NCBI GenBank assembly: GCA_930367205.1
Contig: OV884013.1
Coordinates: forward strand, 113,975,475-114,039,474
Direction of reading: 5' to 3'
Length of the DNA stretch: 64,000 nt
Origin: Acanthosoma haemorrhoidale
Taxonomy: Eukaryota; Arthropoda; Insecta; Hemiptera; Acanthosomatidae
Under the pieces are notes generated by a model. The model had not been told where the DNA came from and searched no databases. It saw only the letters and a program-made list of their open reading frames with translations. Of this stretch, positions 47,291 to 60,600 are shown in pieces. Made by a program: the position numbers and the translations under genes. Positions within the stretch are counted from its first letter, which is position 1. Every line of letters starts with the position of its first letter.

Positions 47291-47599
47291 ATAATATAAG
47301 AAATTTGTATTAGGTAATGGAAGGATGGAATAGCTACAGCCAGTTGAGAAGAAGAAAAAATCCTACAGGTATAGTAAGTTGGAGTGAAAGGGACAACAAA
47401 GAAATGGAGGGAGAAGAAAGATTTGTTTTATTTTTAGGAGGGGGGCTTCGCAAAATAGCTTATAGGTATACTTTATGTTTTGATGACTGCCTACCTTGAA
47501 GGACCATTGAATTAAGTAGACCCTTCTCTGCACTGGTCATCTGTGACTCGCAGTTGGCGGTAGGCAGCACCTTGTACATGACCTAAACCTTTGTAATTG

Positions 47600-48660
47600 C
47601 GGTGATTTCTTGAGAAAAGAAAGTTATTTTATGTACCAATTTGTGAGGGAAGATGAGATTTTTACAAGGAGATGTTGTTCAGTGGAGAAATCAATAAAGC
47701 GTTCGCCAATTTTGTTCCTTTCGAATTCTCTGCATGTACTCTACTCCATTAGCCATTCGAAAGTCTTATATCCTTGCATTTAAGTCTCCCCTCAATATGA
47801 CATCCATTTTTCTGTAGCGGCTGCCCTGAACAATCCTCTCTTTCTATTAAGGAAAGAAATGCTCCTTAACGAGAACATCTGAGTCTTCTGTTGATTCATA
47901 TACTTGTAGCAGAGCAGTCCTTGCTATAATAAAAACTAAAGGGAGGTTTTCATGAATCCACTTTAGCATAACTTACATTTGCTATTATTATTATTCCGAC
48001 ATTTTCTTTTCCATAAGTAGAATGGGGGGTGCTACTACCTTGACAAAACAATTCCCCTAAGAGTCCAAGAGGAAGAATATAAATATAAAGTAAGAATAAA
48101 TGGGATCAGGGTAGAAACACGACTCCCCTAGATATAGTAGAGGGGAAATCAAGTGCTCATGCTACTAGGTGGTATGAAAAATATTTTTTCATACTAAATA
48201 AAAAAATTGTATCATATTGTGTTGCCCTGTTTAATATCATGTAATTTGTTTTATGGGTTTTTAACCATAATACGCTAGGTCATTAAAAGATCCATTAAAT
48301 TCAAGTTCGCAACTTTAGCTCAACCCGTGTTTTAGATAGACATGATAGTTTGCGGGAAGTTGGACTAACCTATCAGAGTCAACCAATTATGTTTATGGAA
48401 ATGGCTTTTCATCAGTGGATACAGACCCATAACCTCCTAATTATGAAGCAGCTATAGTAATCCCACTAATATTTATTGATGTTAAAAGTGTTTTATTTAG
48501 ATATTATTTTTCAACAAGGCTTGTACTTCAACACTTAAAACCACTGCAATAACTGAATGAAATAAGAATTTTCTCAAATGATACATAGAGGAAATACATT
48601 AATACACAGTAGAAATCTACAACACTTAATACAAAAATAAATGTACAAATATTTTATACA
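47600..48660. other. No gene recognised
   Basis: Spacer between the transporter pseudogene and the 3' end of the transporter gene. No open frame with a motif and no recognised repeat. Confidence 0.4.
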
Positions 48661-48662
48661 AT

Positions 48663-48668
48663 TTTATT
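48663..48668 (-). promoter_or_regulatory. Poly(A) signal of the SV2-like gene
   Basis: AATAAA on the minus strand, 30 bases past the stop codon at 48698-48700. Confidence 0.65.
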
Positions 48669-48697
48669 TATACAAGTTATAAAATATTTTAAATAGT

Positions 48698-51600
48698 TTA
48701 TATATCAACGCTCTTAGAAGTGTTATTTCTTCTTGAAGGTAACACTAGGCACACGATACATGTAGCTGAAACGAAAACAAATTTTTTTTTAAACTATGCT
48801 ATAACAAAAATGATTACTTGAGCCAAGCTGATTAATTAATATTCACCTATAAGAATGACGGCTAAACCCATATAACCTTTTTCGCAATGGTTCTCAAAGA
48901 GTAGTCCCATCAATTGGTTTCCTCCCACTGCACCTAATCTTCCGAATGTCATCCCAACAGCGGCTGCAGTAGACCTATTAACAAAAAACTTAATTACAAT
49001 TACAAAAAAAATCAAGGCAAAGGTGATGCAATTAATGGTTAAAACTATCCAACTTTATTTTTATTTATTTCCGTATAATCCGCTTAAGTCCAACACATGT
49101 TACTTAATCAGGATGTTGAGATCTTTAATTATATACCCTACTCCAATTAATAAAAATACATGTTATTTTGAATAGAAACTGAAAAAAATACACAATTAGA
49201 TTTATAATTCATAAGATGTCTATCTTGCCTTCCTTATACCAAACAGGACCTTCATGTGAAATTCCAGTTTGAATTCACATTTTCTAGCTTAAACAGGGAA
49301 CTCAGACAGACACACTTGTGAAAACATAAAGGTTTCTGGTTCTGAACTAACTAAAGAAACCCAAAATAGTATCTTTGTATTAAATACATTTTTTAGTTAT
49401 GTACAATTATATTTGTGTACTCTATGGTTCCTACCTCTTTGTATTTCTATGACATATATAAAATGGTGGTAGGTAAATACTCCTTCAATCTGCACACGAA
49501 AGAAGATCTTCAACTAACTTTCATAACTAATGTGATCGTAGACGCCGCAGACACTGTGATCTCGAACTTCACCCCCATGCCACCCACCTTCCCTGCGACC
49601 ACCTCCAGACCATATTCTTAAAATTATTGCCTTGCGCAACAATTGGAAGAATAGATGGTACAGGACGAGATATCAGCAAGCCAAGGTCGTTGTGAATTCT
49701 CTCACAACGCAAATCCGAGGCTTGATGAAACTCTGGAAAACAGCAAAGTGGCATGAGCGACTTCGTAGCACTCACGGCGATCACAGAAAGTTCTGGAAGC
49801 TGTTGAAGACTACAAAAAACAAGGCAGCTACTGTCCGCCTTCATGAAGGCGACAATCTTCTTACTACTGAGCAACAGGCAACTAAACTGGCTGACCACTA
49901 CGCTAGGGATATTACGGCTAGGACGGGCTTCTACCATCCGCCTCCTCCGCTAGATAGTGAACAGAACCACATGTTTATATCACCGAAGCAGCAGGGAAAC
50001 CGAGCACCAGGGCACGATGGGGTACAAACAGTTTTGCTCAAGCAAATGCCGAGGAGAGGGATAATACAACTCCCAAACTTATACAACTCTTGCATAAGAT
50101 TGCGGTATTTGCCTGACAAATGGAAACAAGCCATCTTGTTTCCCTTACTCAAGCCAGCAAGGAGTGGAGATCACCCAGCCCACTACCGCCCGATCAGCTT
50201 GCTACCGCAAATGGGGAACATTTTAAACAAAATTCTATTGAATTATCTCAAAAATTACTCTGCGCAAAATTACATCATACCGCCCTAACATAACATCCCG
50301 TTCTAAAGCTACAGTCAGAAGCTAGCCATAACTTGAAAAGAAACATAGCCACGGCTATGATTTCGATAGACTGCACTCAATCATTCGACTCGGTGTCCCA
50401 CGGGACGCTGTGTCAAATGCTCTGCGACCGGGAATGCCCGGAGCAACTCTATCCAATTCTGGCTAGCTTCCTGAAAAACAGATCGTTGCGGGTGCGGGTG
50501 GGTGATAGCTTCTCCAAAGCTGTGCCACTGACCTGTGGAGTACCCCCAAGGAGCCGTCTTATCCCCTGTTCTTTTCAACGTGTACACGTCTGAAATTGTA
50601 GGAACTCGATATAAAAACACAATTAATGCTTTCGCGGTTGACACAGCGATGTACAGTAGCAGCATGAGCGCCAAGGTAGCTCTTAGACAGGCTGAAGTAG
50701 CCTATAACCAGATCAGTGGGAGGAGATTGGGGAGACTCAATATCTCTGTAAACAGAAATCCAGCACAAAACATCCCCTTGTGAAGCTATAGTCAGAAGCT
50801 AGCCAACACCTGAACAGAAGCATAGCCACGGTTATGATTTGCTAGACTGTACATAGACCTTCGACTCGGTGCCCCACAGGAGTCTGATCCAACTGCTTTA
50901 CGTCCAGGAATGCCCAAAGCAGCTCTATAGTGCGCATAGCTCCCTGAACAACCGATCGCTTCGGGCGAGAGAAGGTGATAGCCTCTCCTGCTGCTGTGCC
51001 TCTGTGCCTCTGACCTGTGGAGTACCTCAAGGAGCTGTGCTATTTGACGTGTACACATCTGAAATCGCTGGAGCCTGCTATAAGAATACTAAAGTTGCTG
51101 CTTTTTTAATGACATTGTGGTGTACAGTATGGAGGCTAAGAGAGTTCTTTGTCAAGCTGAAACAGCTTGTAACCACATCAGAGATAAATTGGGGAAACTC
51201 AACATTACAGTGAATGCAGTAAAGACTGACTACATAGTATTCTTTTTTCGGAAGAGAAAGAAGCCACTGCCTACTACATACACTGCAGTAACACAGGAGA
51301 ATTGTCCTGCAAACACTCTTGTTTATTTGGGCATTCAAATGGACCAGCTCTTCTGTTTGTGTGGCCATTTTGCGTGAATGTTAAAACAAGCATGCATGAA
51401 TTCTTACCGGTTCACATACTTGCTGACATCTCCCAATTAAGCTCTGCGCCTCAAGTTCATGATTTACAAAAGCTCTGCTGTATGGTACACCGCTTCTTAG
51501 TCATTTGACGGAAGCGACTCCAACCATTTCAAAACGGGATACTTATAAAAGTAGTCTAACATACCTTATTCCAACAGTGGAGGAATAGTGAACCGCACGA

Positions 51601-54600
51601 AAACATTGTGCTGCCTTCGGTGGATGAGTTCATTCCCTGTAGACACATCAAATCCCTTGACTTAGTACCTTACAAAACCCTGTGTTCAACATGATATCCC
51701 TGCCTCCGTTTCCCCATGGATGGCAGCAAGCAGTCGAGGCGGGAACTCTTCAGGTTTAAGTTAATCTAAGATAGTTTAGTTAAGTCCCTCTTTATCTCTT
51801 CCAAAGGTGAGCCCCATCACCTGGTCTCCCCTTTTCGTTGTATAGAATTTTTAACTTTAGTTATTAACTTATTTATAGAATTTTTAACTCTAACTGATAG
51901 ATGTTAGTTTCACAAAATTTGCTTAAAATGCATTGCATTTCAGTAAAAGGAGCCATCTGCAGTTCAATTTATATTATTGTATTGATTTAATTTTAAACAA
52001 AATAATAATGGGACTAAAGGGAAAAAAACTGGTTAGTTAAGTATCTTTGTAACTTGGTTAGTCAAGAATGAGTAAATTACAAAAATATATTTTTAAAATA
52101 AAGTGAAATCACCAAAGTATATGTAATAAATGAAAAAAAAAACATATTTTCAATTCTAATTTGATAGGTCTTGGGGGAGTACCGTGTTCAAAATTAGGAT
52201 CAAGTAAATGTAATTAATATCACTAAGACATTTTAATTATAATATGTTTTGTAATATATAAGGTTGTGGCTGTCATTACTTAAAACTTTTGAATTTAAAA
52301 GAATAACAAAAGGAATGGTAGAACACAAAAGTGAAATATGGTTATTATAGCTGTTGATAACGACTGCATTATTCTTTAAATGTTGAGATCTATATTTACC
52401 TGACATATGTCGGAAACATTTCCATCGTAAAGGCCATGAGGACAGAGAATGTTACCCCAAGTGTGATAATTGCTGCCATCAGTGATGTAATGATCACATA
52501 CTCCATGTTTAAGAATACCAGGCTGGAACTTATTCCTGCCGCCAGCACAAATATGCTCACTGAAAACAATAGTAATAATATTATTATTATTATTATTTTC
52601 TAATTCAAAAGAGATGGACTTTTTCTTTTTTTTACGAGTAAGCGTTTTCATGTTCATGAGATTAAACACCCTTAAGTTGATGATAAAATATAAAACTCTG
52701 TAGGAATTATCACTTGAATAGAATCAGGGCATTCCAAACTCAAAATAAATTGTATTCTGAAGCAGTGGCGTACATAGGATTATTTTTTTTTGGGGGGGGG
52801 AGAACTGGACCCTTAGATAAAAAATACAGCCTTCTCTCTTAGCTATGCCCCTTGTAATAATGAGATGACTTTTGAATAAAGCATTATCGTGTATCAATTA
52901 TTCAATAAAAATTTTGTATCGAAATTTTAATAACTTATTGGGTTTATTATAAAAATTTCCACCCCCTCCCCTTATGTACGCCACTGTTCTGAAGAGCTCT
53001 CATGGCACTGAAAAGGTTTTTTCAGGAATTCAGGAGGCCCAGGGGCTTCTTTGCCACTAATAGATAATTTTCACTGTGACACTTGACAGCTCTTAAAGGG
53101 GTTTATTGGTTAGTAACATTCCTTTTTTATTTCAAGTTTAAATAACTCCTAGATTTAACAGTATTTCAAATGTTTATTTTAATTAAAAATAAATTTAATT
53201 TGAATCCAGGTTATAAAGGTTTTTCAGTTGTACTTAAAATAGTCAGAAAACAGGGAGTTTATCCTTTATGCTGTTTGAAAGTACAAGGAATCTTATTAAA
53301 TGAAATATTCCTATACAGTTCATTTACAAGAACCAGGAACCATAAATAGAACGATTGTAAATTATGTAAGTTTAACTGCCATCAATGGATTCATAATGAT
53401 TTAATATTGTTTAGTAATATTTAGTTTGCATTTTAAAGTACACAGAGCTCGCCTAAAAACCTTTCTGTAACTGAAGTAAGTTAAACGAAACAAAATTCGT
53501 TGTTAGTGGTACATAATTTTTGTAAATATAATTTATTTTAAGTATAATATTATAAATATCACACACCTACTTTAACAATGTGACATCCCAAAAAGATACG
53601 AATTTTGAGTTAGTACTGTAAAGAAATACTGTAGAAATAGTATTATATTCTCACCAAAAGTTTAGATAAATACTTAAACTACACAAGGCAACCAAGAAAA
53701 TGCTAATACTTTCATTCCTTATTTTATTAGAAAACTAAATTGCTATTCAAACGTGATTTCCTGAAAATAAGTTTTTTTGACATGCCACCCTGCTGAAGTC
53801 GGTGTGCGATATTTTTTTTTATTATTTTAAAAGAAAGAATGATATAAATATTATTATTATGTATTTTAATGATATCTTTATTAGCAATTAAAATTACACA
53901 TTATAATTAGATTATTTATGTAAAAGAAGTCTTCAGTTAAGATAACTTGTCAAGGGGTAATTTTCGGAGCTTACCAAGATCCTGGCAGGTAGGTGAACCC
54001 TGGGGTTTTCAAGGAGTTGCCATGAATAGCAGGGCAAGGCAGGAGAGGTCTTTGTCTTTTTCTTAACATCAAAGCAGTTAAGATAGTCAGTTAATTTAGA
54101 GTCCACAGCCATGAGGTCTGGTCTTGCCAGTTATGGACCAGAGTATACGTAACGAATAAAGAAGTACACCCTTCACCAAACATTGAAAAAAATGCGTGCT
54201 ATTTTTATTTTGTATGAAGTATTTATCGTTTTTAGCTGTATAAAAGTCTAGACGATTTATGTGAAGTGAAACATTATTTCTTCAAATTATTTGATACTAT
54301 CGACCACTCAAACCTTCACAAGTTAAAATCATGAACCTTCTCCGATAGCTCTATTCAATGGTTCCAATCATTTCTTTCCAACCGTTCACAAGTAGTTACT
54401 ATACCTTATCAACCCCTATCCGCTTCCCTCACTCTTTCCTCGGGTGTAGCCCAGGGGTTGAGCCATCTCCCTCCTATTTCTCTCTCCTCTATGCCGAGTT
54501 AGGGCGGGTCTTTCCTCTCCTGTGCACAATATTTCCTCTCTTGATCCCTTTTCAAATCATCAATTCCCATCACCCGCCTTATACATACATTTTTCTACAG

Positions 54601-57600
54601 TTCAAATCCTCGGTCTACTCCTGGAACACAAGATCCCATCTCTCTGACCTTTATATACTCCTGCCTACTGCATCATAAGATTGGTCCTTCCTAGCTCGCT
54701 CAAATACTCTCTGGAATTCTCTAACTCCTAATATCCATCATGCTTTATCCAAAAGACCTTTAAAGCTCTCCTATTCCAATACCTCCTTACCAACCAGATA
54801 AACGCTTGTTAGTGTGGGAGCGATTCATTCATTATATCATATTCTGTTTTCTGACTATTTGGATACAATATTTTTATCTAATTGTTTATATATCTAGTTG
54901 TTTATATGCGTATATAGAGACAGATGTTGGCTGCCAACTTATATGCTACTTTTGTTTTAATTTAATTTAAATTATATATAATTGAAGTTTTATTTGATCA
55001 CCTAAGAGTATTTTTTTCCCGACCTTCTCTGCATAAAGGCTGGTTAAAACCCCAATGACGACCTGAAGGATCCCGACCGCTATACAATAGTAGTAGAAAT
55101 TGTAGTCGAGATTGCAGTCTGAGATTTTGACTCCTGAACTGGTGCCTGAAGATGACATCAAGTCGCAGAGGGTCACGTTGAACGTATTGTGTGAAGATGA
55201 ATACTGCTGGATCCTATTTAACTGCTCAGGTAGCCACAGGATAAACACATTGTGTCTATAAATATAAAGAAGTGCAAGTGTGAATTAATTTAAAAATAAA
55301 AGTATGATGAAATTCTAAACTGGGACCTCCTGGTCTCCGTTCAGCCACTTCTCAATTTTACTTTCCCTATCATCTTCAGACTGGGTCCCCATATTTTCTC
55401 TTAGTGAGCCTTGTTAACTCTAAACACTAAGAGAATAGACAGTGCCCTACCTTGAAATGATAGGTATAGATCAGATGGAAAAGTGACGATAGAAACAAGG
55501 TTCTGGGTTCAAATCTTGTCCGTAACAATATTTTTTCTTTAATAATTATTAAAATTTACTAATGATAACCCACTACAAATAATAATATTCAATTATTGAC
55601 TTCTAATGACTTGAATTCGACTTGGAGAATAGTTGATACATTTCAAGTAAATGTGTTTATTTGTAATATCTATCTTAAATCTCTGAGAGATACAACCATA
55701 GTGCTTGCTTAAGATAGCAATAATAAAGAATTAAAAAACTGATGACAGAAAAAATTCAATTATAAGTAAATGGGGAAATCAACACAATTTATTGTTACAA
55801 TGGAAAAATAATCAATAAAATAGTACAATATATATGTTAGTTATTTTAATAATTATTAGTTGGGGTATATCATTCCTCTGGTAATAGAATCACGGAACAG
55901 ATTCCCCCCCCCCATCCCAGTATTTTTTCTCTTGTATTAATACTATTCCCAATATAAATGGTATCATTGTTTGGGAACTTACACTCCAACTTGTGACAAG
56001 AAAAGAAAGCACAACGTCATGGTGTACAGAATATAACTTCTGGAAAATAAAACGTTCAGCCTGAGTAACATTTGTTTTATAGAACCGAGCAGTGTAGCAC
56101 TTTCCTTCGATCCTTTGCAATTCTCATCACTCAAATCTAGGACCACGTTGAGTACCTTAAATTTAAAATAATTATCAATAAATAGTATGATTCATTTGAT
56201 GATGATAGTATGACTCATTAATACTTATATCAATTAAAACTATAAATGTCATATCTATATATAATACATACACACATACAATAATCAAAATCACCCGATC
56301 AATCAATGTTTTAATTTCACCTTTTTGGGTAACTTACCTGATTTAAATTTTAATATGAATCAGGTTTTATAAATCTTAAGAAAACAAACTTGTGAAGAAT
56401 TTTAATGTATTTATAATTTGAATATAATTAAAATTTACTCTATTTAAATTTTCAAGGTTGAATTCTGCCAAATTAAACTATAATTCTACTTAACTTACTT
56501 TTACAAATGTTCAAAACCTTTACAATTCAGGAATTATGTAACTTTAAAGCAAATGTGCTCATTTTGGTTATGATTATTTATATTTTAAAGAAATGCATTT
56601 GTATTTTGAGTTCTAGCAATAACTGTTGGGAAATTCACAAATTGTCTATTGTTTAAATTATTGTGATGAGAAAAGAAATCTTCCACTTTTGTTGAGGTTT
56701 TATTCATCAGAGTTCATCTTTATCTTTTTCGATAAGTTGTTGTTCAGTATTATTCTACTAATTATAAACGGGGGAAGGCCCTCACGCAATGTGTGTTTTG
56801 ACTCTCAAGAAGCAGAAACAAAAATTCCAACGAGCATGATCTTGCATGTCCACCTCACAATATTACTCAGCCCAACGGAGTAACTCGTGCTTCATGCTCA
56901 CAAGAAAGTAGTCCCGTCACAAGATTTCCCGCAATTATTTGAATTTCATTAGTTATTATAAATTTCACAACTTTTTATGTCTAATCATTTTGATCTACTT
57001 TAAACTTTTATTTTTATGTAAATTTAAATTTCTTCTAAACTAATAAAATTCCTATTTCAGGTTTTAAAACAATTGTTCAATAATATCTGACCTCAAAAAT
57101 TACAATATGTAATGATATTTATATATATTTATTAAAAATAAGTTAATTTCATTTTATTTTATAAACCAAAGCTTTAAATAGTTTATAAATCTAAAAATGT
57201 TATTAAATGGTATGAGGTTGAGGGACCTAAGTTTAATGACCAACAGGGCTAAAAATACTTTTTGGGGTGCAGAAAAAACATAAGCGAGCAAAGAAAGAAG
57301 ACATACCTGGAGAGGCAAGGATTAATTCACTACCCAATATTTTATAAGAACAAGATGAAGGGAGGTTGGAGTTGAAGATCAGGACTTAGTTTGTTGTAAA
57401 TGTTTCATCATTTGTGCCTGATGTGTAAATATGTAAGTTAAACTGTTTTGAGTGTTAGATTCAAATTTATTAGTAAATATCAGTTAGTTAGAGACATTTT
57501 CTAAGACAACAGATCGATAATAAAACTGTAAGTTGTAATTAGTAATGAAATAAAATTGTAATACATTGTTTTTGGAATATTATGTATTTATTGGCAGTTA

Positions 57601-60600
57601 ATATTTAATAGACAAGTATAACCTGATTATAAAAAACTGAATTGATGAATATTCCCTACTAGTTTTTTTGTAATTGATTTAATATACTTTATTGATATTT
57701 TATGTAGTATTTTGTGATTAAAAATATACCAATATTTATTTTGACTCCAAGGACAAAAGCATTTTTATTTTGAAAGAGACGAGAAGCATTCAGGCTTTAT
57801 AGAGTAAATAACAATTCAGGTAAGAATCAGAACCAGAAAAAAAGAGCAGTCTCGAAAAAAAGGTTTACTAACCACCGCCCACTAGGACTTGATGCAGACG
57901 TACACATAATGTTGAAGCACTGCCCGTAAATAAATTTGATAAAAATCTTCTAAACGTATTTCTTTCATGAACCTAAACCAATATACAAAATCGGCACAAC
58001 TCCATCCACTCTTATCTAAATTCACAACTGCCTACGAACTCCCAGTATTTTTACTTAATCATATTTAAATTTTATATTTATAAATTAAATAAGTTTTACC
58101 TACCGGGAATTCCTCTTTGCTCTTCTTGTGGTTCAGTGCATAAATACTCCTGAGCACTTCTAGCGTCGCTTCGTGCTTGCCTTTATTAAGTAGGAACTTT
58201 GGAGTCTCGGGTAGTTTCCTGAGCAAAAGCAATGCTACGAAGTTCGGTACTGCTGTCAGAATGAGAAATAACCTCCATGAGGAGAAGTTTAGTATGTGGA
58301 AGATTGGAATGTTGAAATCTAAAGGCATAACCATCAATGCCATACCTAGGAACAATATATTTTAATGTGAAAAAATTACACTTGGAATATGAGAATAGCA
58401 TGCACTTTTTGTCACATTTTACAGCAAACTATATGAGTTATATATCTGGTTTTGTTGATATGAGGTTTTATAAATTTTATCCAAACTATATTCATCATTT
58501 AATTTTTTTTGAAATGGTTTACAGTTAGGGAATAATTATATCAGTATGACTTTGAGATATTATAAAAAGTGCAATTCTGAACATTTCAAATAGGCTGAAG
58601 GGTTTGTTGGGAAATTTGCTTAGGTTAATGAAAGAGACTGATTAAGTTTTCCAAAAAAATCTTTTACTCATTTATACTTTCACTGCTAACAATCAACTCA
58701 CAGTATCTGAATATTTTCCTTTTGAAAAAATTACAATTTCCATTAGGGCATTGAACGATTGTGATAAATCATCTCATTCATATGAAATATACAATATTGC
58801 ATACTTCTTTGCCGTAATGTGTTTACAGCATACATATGTCACCCAGGAATCTACCAATTATTTCATCCAGTACAGGAGCCCAAATGTAAGATGTTTAGGT
58901 TGGGCTTATTATAAGGGTATAAAATATAAGAACATCCAGAATACACCGCCTTAATAAAAGCACATGAATAAATTCAGCCATAAATAGTTTTAATATACTA
59001 CATGATTTGAATACCTGAAAGGTATATTGTCGCAAACATTGCGAGTGATGAACACATGATGACAAGCTTGGCTCTTATAGTTTCGGGGCAGAACTCTGGA
59101 ATGATCACGAAGACAGGAGTGAGAACACCTGTTAATCTGCAACAAAATATTTTATAAATTAGTTATGAATGAAATTTTAATATGGCATAGTGGGTTGGTA
59201 TTTATCCCCCAGATTACAATCCTTTAGAGAACAAAGCTAATTCAGGGGCGTAATGACCCCTACCCATGCAATAACTTGATTTCCCTAACTTTATCTTTAT
59301 AACATATATCGATTTTACTGGGCCATCCCCCATAAAGGAGTACTAACAATTCATAGACATTTTTTTTGTAGCTTCTGATCTGAATAAAAAGACAGCTCAA
59401 ATGATTTGAGCATGTCTAAACATTAAGAGAAAGAGATAAAAACAATGGAATCCGTTGGAAAAGCAAGGCTAGAAGGCATCCATGAATATCATTTCAAAAG
59501 GCTATAGGAATAAGAAAAGCCAGAGGATAAATTATGGGAATACAGAACCTCGACAAAGAAAGAGAGGATTGCGTGATAGGCTTTATGGGTGTAAATAAAA
59601 TAATAAGTTATGCATTTCCTTGTATCCAAGCAGAAACATTATTAATTCATCCAGGTTTCTCACAATATGTCTTCGAAAAAATGTTTGCTTGCAAAGTAGA
59701 ATAGTATGTTTAATAGATATATTCAAATTAGCCATACCTATTTTTTAAACAGTAAGTAATAGCTTGTTAGCATGATGTTGTGCCATCAGAAATAGAAAGT
59801 TAAAATTTATAATTCAAATGAATATTATTGTATTCAATATTTTATTTATGATTAGTAAATAATATTAAACCATCATTTCTGACATCAATTCGATTAGTAC
59901 TGTCTTACTAATTTTAACTGGAAATTTTCTCCACTTTTGTAAATTTGTTGGCTCAAACAATATCAACTCAGTAAAATGAATAAATCAGTAGTTATTAATT
60001 ACGCGAAACCATTGATGAAGCAAATGACTATAAGCGTGGTCTTGTCTGGAGCCATACTGCTGAGGAGCAGCATCACAAAGCTGCCGGCCTGTCCCAGGAA
60101 GGCGATCCTCTTCCTCCCGTAGGCATCAGCCAGGAACCCTGCCATCATTCCAGAGACCAGCATCCCTAAAGAATATACATCTCTGTGAGTGATATTTGAT
60201 TTCATAATTACAATTAATAAGTAAGTAATATTTTATTTTATGAGTGAATGTTGTCAATTTAGAGAATGGAAAAAGGAATGAAGATGGATAGGAAAATGAA
60301 CTCTGTGAAAGTGAGCGTGGATTGTTAAAGTTTTTCTTTGAACATAAGAGAGTGGTTTTTATTTTGACTATGAGGGAAAGTAGTTGTCTTGTCATCACAA
60401 CCGCGATCAACAAATATGTATGTTAATGTGCACAGATTTAAAAAAAGTCAGTAGTAATTTAAAACGGGGGTAATGGAAGATGTAATTATACGATTTTTAT
60501 CACCACTAGAAAATCGCACCTTGTAAGCGAGTTTAATGGCCTGAAGATTCCATAAATCTAATTATTTGTCACATTTATGAGGAAATAGACGGTTATTGAA

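Larger units (their letters stand above)
44637..47595 (-). pseudogene. Decayed partial tandem duplicate of the SV2-like transporter
   Basis: Four exon remnants lie in the same order and orientation as in the gene at 48.7-63.2 kb. 44637-44665 matches the start of exon 58345-58104 (AAATCTAAA-GCATAA-CA). 45876-45935 is a weak match to exon 59136-59015. 46018-46078 matches exon 60165-60003 (AGGCATCAG-CAG-AACCCTG-CATCA). 47490-47585 matches exon 63178-63017 (TTGA-TT-AGTAG-CC-TTCTCTGCA-TGGTCA, CTCGCAGTTGGC). Intron text between the first two is also shared at high identity (44660-45160 with 58345-58925). Frames are broken and most exons are missing, so it makes no transporter. Confidence 0.88.

Noticed and set aside
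59385..59600. Text recalling a LINE RT tail (FEHV, then REREIKTMESVGKARLEG)
   Set aside because: Too short and broken to call; only a weak resemblance to the WxGHV tail of some LINEs.
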